This document shows, piece after piece, positions 40,413-43,366 of a stretch of 43,366 nt of DNA. Under the pieces are notes generated by a model, which was given only the letters and a program-made list of their open reading frames with translations, was not told where the DNA came from and did no database searches. Source of the DNA: Sedimentisphaerales bacterium (GTDB taxonomy: Bacteria; Planctomycetota; Phycisphaerae; Sedimentisphaerales; Anaerohalosphaeraceae); assembly GCA_016926155.1 (NCBI GenBank), contig JAFGPC010000159.1, positions 1 through 43,366 on the forward strand, in the 5' to 3' direction. Position numbers and translations under genes: made by a program. Each line of letters opens with the position of its first letter. Position 1 is the first letter of the stretch.

Positions 40413-40459
40413 TGCTTTCATGAATCGGTCGTGGTAGTGTATAAATCTGCATGAAAGCA
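40413..40459. promoter_or_regulatory. Inverted repeat bracketing a -10 box (possible operator)
   Basis: TGCTTTCATG (40413-40422) and CATGAAAGCA (40450-40459) are perfect 10-bp inverted repeats, extendable to 12 with one G-T. Between them lies TATAAA (40440-40445), with TTCATG at 40417-40422 exactly 17 bases upstream as a poor -35 box. The ATG of the 72-codon gene follows 60 bases on. A repressor or activator binding the two arms could govern the divergent carbohydrate genes; alternatively the repeat is an RNA hairpin. Confidence 0.4.
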
Positions 40460-40519
40460 GAATCAGGAGATCAATATTCATGGATAGCCGGCTAAGATGC
40501 ACTGATCAGGAGAGAACCG

Positions 40520-40738
40520 ATGCAGAAATTGGTTACGATTTACATAGACAGCATGGCTTATATGAGTGGCAAGTGGATCCGTGGAAGCTATGCCGATAAA
40601 CATGGATTTATCGAAGAACACCTGGGCGAGTATCTTTCAGCCGGGTGGACGATTCGTGACATTCACAGTTTCGGTGGCGCTGCCGAGTCCCTTAATGTGC
40701 GAGGCTGGATCATCGTTCTGCTCGAACGCCAAGAGTAA
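40520..40738 (+). CDS. 72-residue protein, unknown, paired with the epimerase gene
   Basis: The small protein (MQKLVTIYIDSMAYMSGKWI to the end) alternates beta strands and helices like a compact cytoplasmic domain: VTIYIDS, a helix HGFIEEHLGEYLSAG, WTIRDIHSF and the final strand RGWIIVLLERQ. AGGAGAG lies 5 bases before the ATG. It ends just before the 2-epimerase-like gene, so the two are cotranscribed. No signal peptide is seen, while the partner is secreted. No family is recognised. Confidence 0.65.
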   Translation: MQKLVTIYIDSMAYMSGKWIRGSYADKHGFIEEHLGEYLSAGWTIRDIHSFGGAAESLNVRGWIIVLLERQE

Positions 40739-40754
40739 AATGAAGAGGTTTACA

Positions 40755-42080
40755 ATGAAAGGAATTTCTTCTCTGATCACCGTGTTTTTTCTGAGTTGTA
40801 ATTCTTTCCTTCTGGCTGGCGAGCCGATGAACCGTCTCGAACAAACCAAGGATATTTTGCAGCAGCGAATCACGGAGTCTTCTGAAAAACAGGTTCTGGA
40901 GCAATGGATTCAGGAGGCAGAGAATGAATTATATGACAACATTCTGGCCTTCTGGCTGGCTCATGGCATCGATGAAAAAAACGGCGGATTTGTCGGTAGG
41001 GCGATCAATGACGGTACGGCCCTGCCCGATGCTCCTAAGGGCCTGGTGCTCAACGCTCGCCTGCTGTGGACGTTTTCGGCGGCCTATCGATTCCGACAGG
41101 ATAAACGATACCTCGATGCGGCCCGGCGGGCCTATGAATACCTTGACCAGCATTTTCTGGACAAAGAGAATGGGGGGTATTACTGGTTGCTGGATGCCAA
41201 GGGAAATCCGTTAGAGGACAGGAAGGAACTGTACGGCAATGCCTTTGTTGTCTATGCCCTTGCTGAATATTATCGTGCTGTGCCAGGTTGGGAGACGTTG
41301 CAGCCGCTCAAGAAACTTTTCAACCGGATTGAAGAGACGTGCAAAGACAGAATGAACGACGGTTACTATGAGTCCTTCTCGCGTACCTGGCAGCGGGCGG
41401 AAAAAGCTACTCTTGCCTATGGAATCGACGGTGGGATCAAGACCATGAACACGCACCTGCATATGCTCGAGGCTTATACCAACTTGTACCGCGTCTGGCG
41501 GGATGCCACCGTGCGGGAAGCCCTGGAGGAATTGATGGATGTCTTTGCCGACCATATCTACGATCCGGGGCAGCGGTATTGCCGGCTCTTTTTCGATGCC
41601 GAGTGGAATCCGATCCGGTCCGAAATGACCTCCTATGGGCATGACATCGAGGCGGCCTGGCTGGTTCGGGATGCGGCGATTGTCCTGCAGGATGTGGATC
41701 AGTTGGAACAGACCAATCGAATTGCTCGGGGCATCGGCAGGGCGGTCTTGCTGCGGGGAGTCGATGAAGATGGGGGACTGCTATATGAAGGCACCCTGAC
41801 CGGAGTGACCAACACGGCCAAGGACTGGTGGCCGCAGGCCGAGACGGTAGTCGGCTACCTGGACCTGTATCAGCTTACCGGCGATCGGTTGTATCGGGAA
41901 ACCGCACTGCGGAACTGGCGATTTATCCAGAAACATATTGTCGATCATACGCACGGAGGGTGGTTCGGCCGGGCACGGGCTGAGCACGATCCGAACGAGC
42001 AGAAAATATCCGAATGGAAAGCCCCTTACCACAACGGCCGAGCCTGTATGGAGATCATTCGAAGACTCTCTGCGAATTGA
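40755..42080 (+). CDS. Secreted cellobiose/mannobiose 2-epimerase-like protein (AGE family)
   Basis: The mature part matches the N-acylglucosamine 2-epimerase family, an (alpha/alpha)6 barrel: NELYDNILAFWLAHGIDEKN, GGFVGRAINDG, LNARLLWTFSAAYR, ENGGYYWLLDAKGNPLEDRK, KELYGNAFVVYALAEYYRA, MNTHLHMLEAYTNLYRVW, YGHDIEAAWLVRDA, WWPQAETVVGYLDLY and the closing PYHNGRACMEIIRRL, which fits the cellobiose epimerase branch with its catalytic His residues. I chose ATG 40755 (441 residues, preceded by AAGAGG), which opens with a signal peptide MKGISSLITVFFLSCNSFLL; the longer frames from 40566 or 40740 are less likely. Export is unusual for this mostly cytoplasmic family. It may act on beta-mannan or cellulose oligosaccharides in the periplasm. 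Confidence 0.85.
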   Translation: MKGISSLITVFFLSCNSFLLAGEPMNRLEQTKDILQQRITESSEKQVLEQWIQEAENELYDNILAFWLAHGIDEKNGGFVGRAINDGTALPDAPKGLVLNARLLWTFSAAYRFRQDKRYLDAARRAYEYLDQHFLDKENGGYYWLLDAKGNPLEDRKELYGNAFVVYALAEYYRAVPGWETLQPLKKLFNRIEETCKDRMNDGYYESFSRTWQRAEKATLAYGIDGGIKTMNTHLHMLEAYTNLYRVWRDATVREALEELMDVFADHIYDPGQRYCRLFFDAEWNPIRSEMTSYGHDIEAAWLVRDAAIVLQDVDQLEQTNRIARGIGRAVLLRGVDEDGGLLYEGTLTGVTNTAKDWWPQAETVVGYLDLYQLTGDRLYRETALRNWRFIQKHIVDHTHGGWFGRARAEHDPNEQKISEWKAPYHNGRACMEIIRRLSAN

Positions 42081-42098
42081 TTAAAATGTTGTTGACTA

Positions 42099-43193
42099 TT
42101 ATAGAGGATTACAACTATCGAGCCATTGATCCATTAGAATGGCTATGTCGTGCAGGTCCACGAAGCTGTCTCCGTTGAAATCGCCGACTATGTCGGTTTC
42201 TCCCTGATGCCAGTTGACGGCAATCGCGTCAAATTCCTCCATGTTGACGATATCCAATCCATCTGCATTTGGACAGTCGAATTCGGGCACGCCGTCCCAG
42301 CCTGCCAGTCGGGCCCAGAGAACCCAGGTGGCCATGCCTTTGAGAACGCAATTGAGGCGGGCGGCATTCTCCGGCCCGTCGGAATGGGCACAGGAACTGC
42401 AGCCCGAATAGCCGTCGGTTCCCCAGACCAGCCGATAGAGCAAGGCATTGTCATGACGATTGAGATACTCGAGTGCCCAATTGCTCTCGTGGGTGCCGTC
42501 GCCGTCGGCATCATAGTCAAGATCATCTTGCAGGAGCTTATCGAGGAAGTAATTGCCGTCCGGATCATAATTCTCGATATCAGCGAAGTCGAAGAGGATG
42601 CGATTGTTTTCAAGGCAATGCTGTCGAATGATCTGGTTGCGAGCATCCGAGGAGTCTCCCTCTCCGCCGCCATTAGCATGCCCGGTCATGAAGACAAAGT
42701 GCACATCAGGATATTCGGCGATCAGGATTTCTATGTTGGTCAAATAGCGGTCGATGTTATGACCGCCGATATTGCACCAGGACCAGACAATGACGTTGAC
42801 ATGAGAATTGGCCGGATCGTCCAGCAGATTCCGGGTAGCCGTTACCCAGGGCGTGACTCCATGCTCGTCAATATAATCTCCCTGGCTCAGGTCGGGTATG
42901 CCGGGGATACCTTCATCATCCAGATCCAGTGCCCCGGCGGCTCCGCTGTCGGACCATTCAAACCGGTCGCCGAAGGCGGGAAACCTCTCAAGGGCATTCA
43001 TGCCGGTAATCAATTGACTTCCATGGGAGGTATGCTGATAGGCGATACGCAGATTTGAGCGGATCTGTTCGATCCAATAATCGGGAATCCCCTGGAACAG
43101 AGTAAACGCCGTGTGGTCGATGAGGATTGGTTCTGCGAGGAGATTTATACTTATGATCACGAACAGGCAGGCTACAAGAAGAGAGGTTTTCAT
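42099..43193 (-). CDS. Secreted protein with C-terminal dockerin-like repeats
   Basis: The 364-residue protein has a signal peptide (LLVACLFVIISINLLA), a globular part of about 270 residues with AYQHTSHGSQLITGMN (about 51-66), VIVWSWCNIGGHNIDRYL, DVHFVFMTGHANGGGEG and a Cys pair in YSGCSSCAHSDG, and a C-terminal dockerin-like module (DIVNMEEFDAIAVNW and DFNGDSFVDLHDIAILMDQW). The conserved His, Ser and Asp positions hint at an SGNH-type hydrolase fold, but I cannot show the catalytic set. I chose ATG 43193 with GGAG 7 bases upstream over GTG 43196. It converges with the epimerase gene, 18 bases apart. Confidence 0.75.
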   Translation of the reverse strand: MKTSLLVACLFVIISINLLAEPILIDHTAFTLFQGIPDYWIEQIRSNLRIAYQHTSHGSQLITGMNALERFPAFGDRFEWSDSGAAGALDLDDEGIPGIPDLSQGDYIDEHGVTPWVTATRNLLDDPANSHVNVIVWSWCNIGGHNIDRYLTNIEILIAEYPDVHFVFMTGHANGGGEGDSSDARNQIIRQHCLENNRILFDFADIENYDPDGNYFLDKLLQDDLDYDADGDGTHESNWALEYLNRHDNALLYRLVWGTDGYSGCSSCAHSDGPENAARLNCVLKGMATWVLWARLAGWDGVPEFDCPNADGLDIVNMEEFDAIAVNWHQGETDIVGDFNGDSFVDLHDIAILMDQWLDSCNPL

Positions 43194-43277
43194 CACGATT
43201 CTCCGTTATTTATGTTATTTTCTATCGATCCTCTTCTTCCACCTTGTATTGATATTATACCTATCAGGACGGCGATT

Positions 43278-43366
43278 TCAAGGAAAAAGGCGTTGCCAAG
43301 CGGTTTTAAAGATGGTATAAAAGCCCCTTCTATAACCATGGTGGTCTTTGCGTCGGGTCCGGCCGG
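43278..43366 (-). CDS. Possible 3' end of a minus-strand gene
   Basis: An open frame enters from the right edge and ends at TGA 43280-43278. Its last residues are very basic and aromatic (RRKDHHGYRRGFYTIFKTAW, then QRLFP), like the end of a real protein. Another minus-strand frame stays open to 43195, so the choice is uncertain. On the plus strand, TTGCCA (43293-43298), 17 bases and TATAAA (43316-43321) also suggest a promoter here. The window ends too soon to decide. Confidence 0.3.
   Translation of the reverse strand, partial: GRTRRKDHHGYRRGFYTIFKTAWQRLFP

Noticed and set aside
42150-43058. A 302-codon plus-strand ORF
   Set aside because: It is antisense to the secreted dockerin protein gene; the dockerin repeats decide the strand.
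43290-43366. Promoter (TTGCCA-17-TATAAA) and a possible gene start at 43338 on the plus strand
   Set aside because: The leader would be too short for a ribosome binding site and only nine codons remain in the window.
1-43366. CRISPR arrays, tRNA or rRNA genes, intact transposases, prophage genes
   Set aside because: None was found by reading both strands; the only repeats are the wecB pair and short palindromes.

Overview
The window is a piece of a bacterial chromosome, most likely from the Planctomycetota, class Phycisphaerae. Three observations suggest this. Secreted proteins end in paired dockerin-like calcium-binding repeats. One protein ends in a PEP-CTERM tail followed by RRRR. A co-chaperone set has membrane anchors. 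The assignment is inferred from protein style; there is no rRNA or other marker gene here. No tRNA, CRISPR array or intact insertion sequence was seen.

Region 1 (about 0.9-27.3 kb, minus strand) is one long exopolysaccharide or capsule locus of the Wzx/Wzy type, read from 27.3 kb down to 0.9 kb. The machinery comes first: a Wza-like export lipoprotein, a Wzc-like tyrosine autokinase, an O-antigen ligase/polymerase with TPR repeats, a WecA/MraY-like initiating transferase and a Wzx flippase. The repeat-unit genes follow: at least six glycosyltransferases, three methyltransferases, a second polymerase-like protein, a YdjC/ChbG deacetylase, a toroid-fold protein and an acyltransferase. The locus ends with a WecG/TagA transferase, the UDP-GlcNAc 2-epimerase WecB and a VanZ-like protein. 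WecB plus TagA imply that N-acetylmannosamine is built into the polymer. The locus is scarred: a duplicated wecB start, a glycosyltransferase head and a glycosyltransferase tail on either side of an intact glycosyltransferase, and a headless hexapeptide acyltransferase. A dockerin-protein gene sits exactly between the two wecB starts.

Region 2 (27.3-33 kb) is loosely packed: a 1.1 kb gap with two tiny overlapping ORFs, a six-helix membrane protein ending in a REP-like palindrome, a PEP-CTERM protein with a near-consensus promoter and a terminator, a small unknown protein, a small ORF split by a frameshift, a CpsB/YwqE-type PHP phosphatase (the natural partner of the Wzc-like kinase) and 6-phosphogluconolactonase.

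Region 3 (33.2-38.7 kb, plus strand) is the most unusual part. It holds a three-gene Hsp70 system: a two-helix membrane protein with a GrpE-like C-terminus, an Hsp70 without its lid and with an altered interdomain linker, and a membrane-anchored protein with a TerB-like region and a C-terminal J-domain with an HPD motif. An orphan NarL-type response regulator and a possible structured RNA with a strong terminator follow.

Region 4 (38.7-43.4 kb) holds exported, carbohydrate-related genes: a Tat-exported unknown protein, divergent from a 72-residue unknown and a secreted cellobiose/mannobiose 2-epimerase-like protein, then a second secreted dockerin protein. An inverted repeat brackets the promoter between the divergent genes. 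Region 0 (1-0.9 kb) holds the start of a secreted protein that runs off the left edge and a hairpin-rich stretch without a recognised gene.
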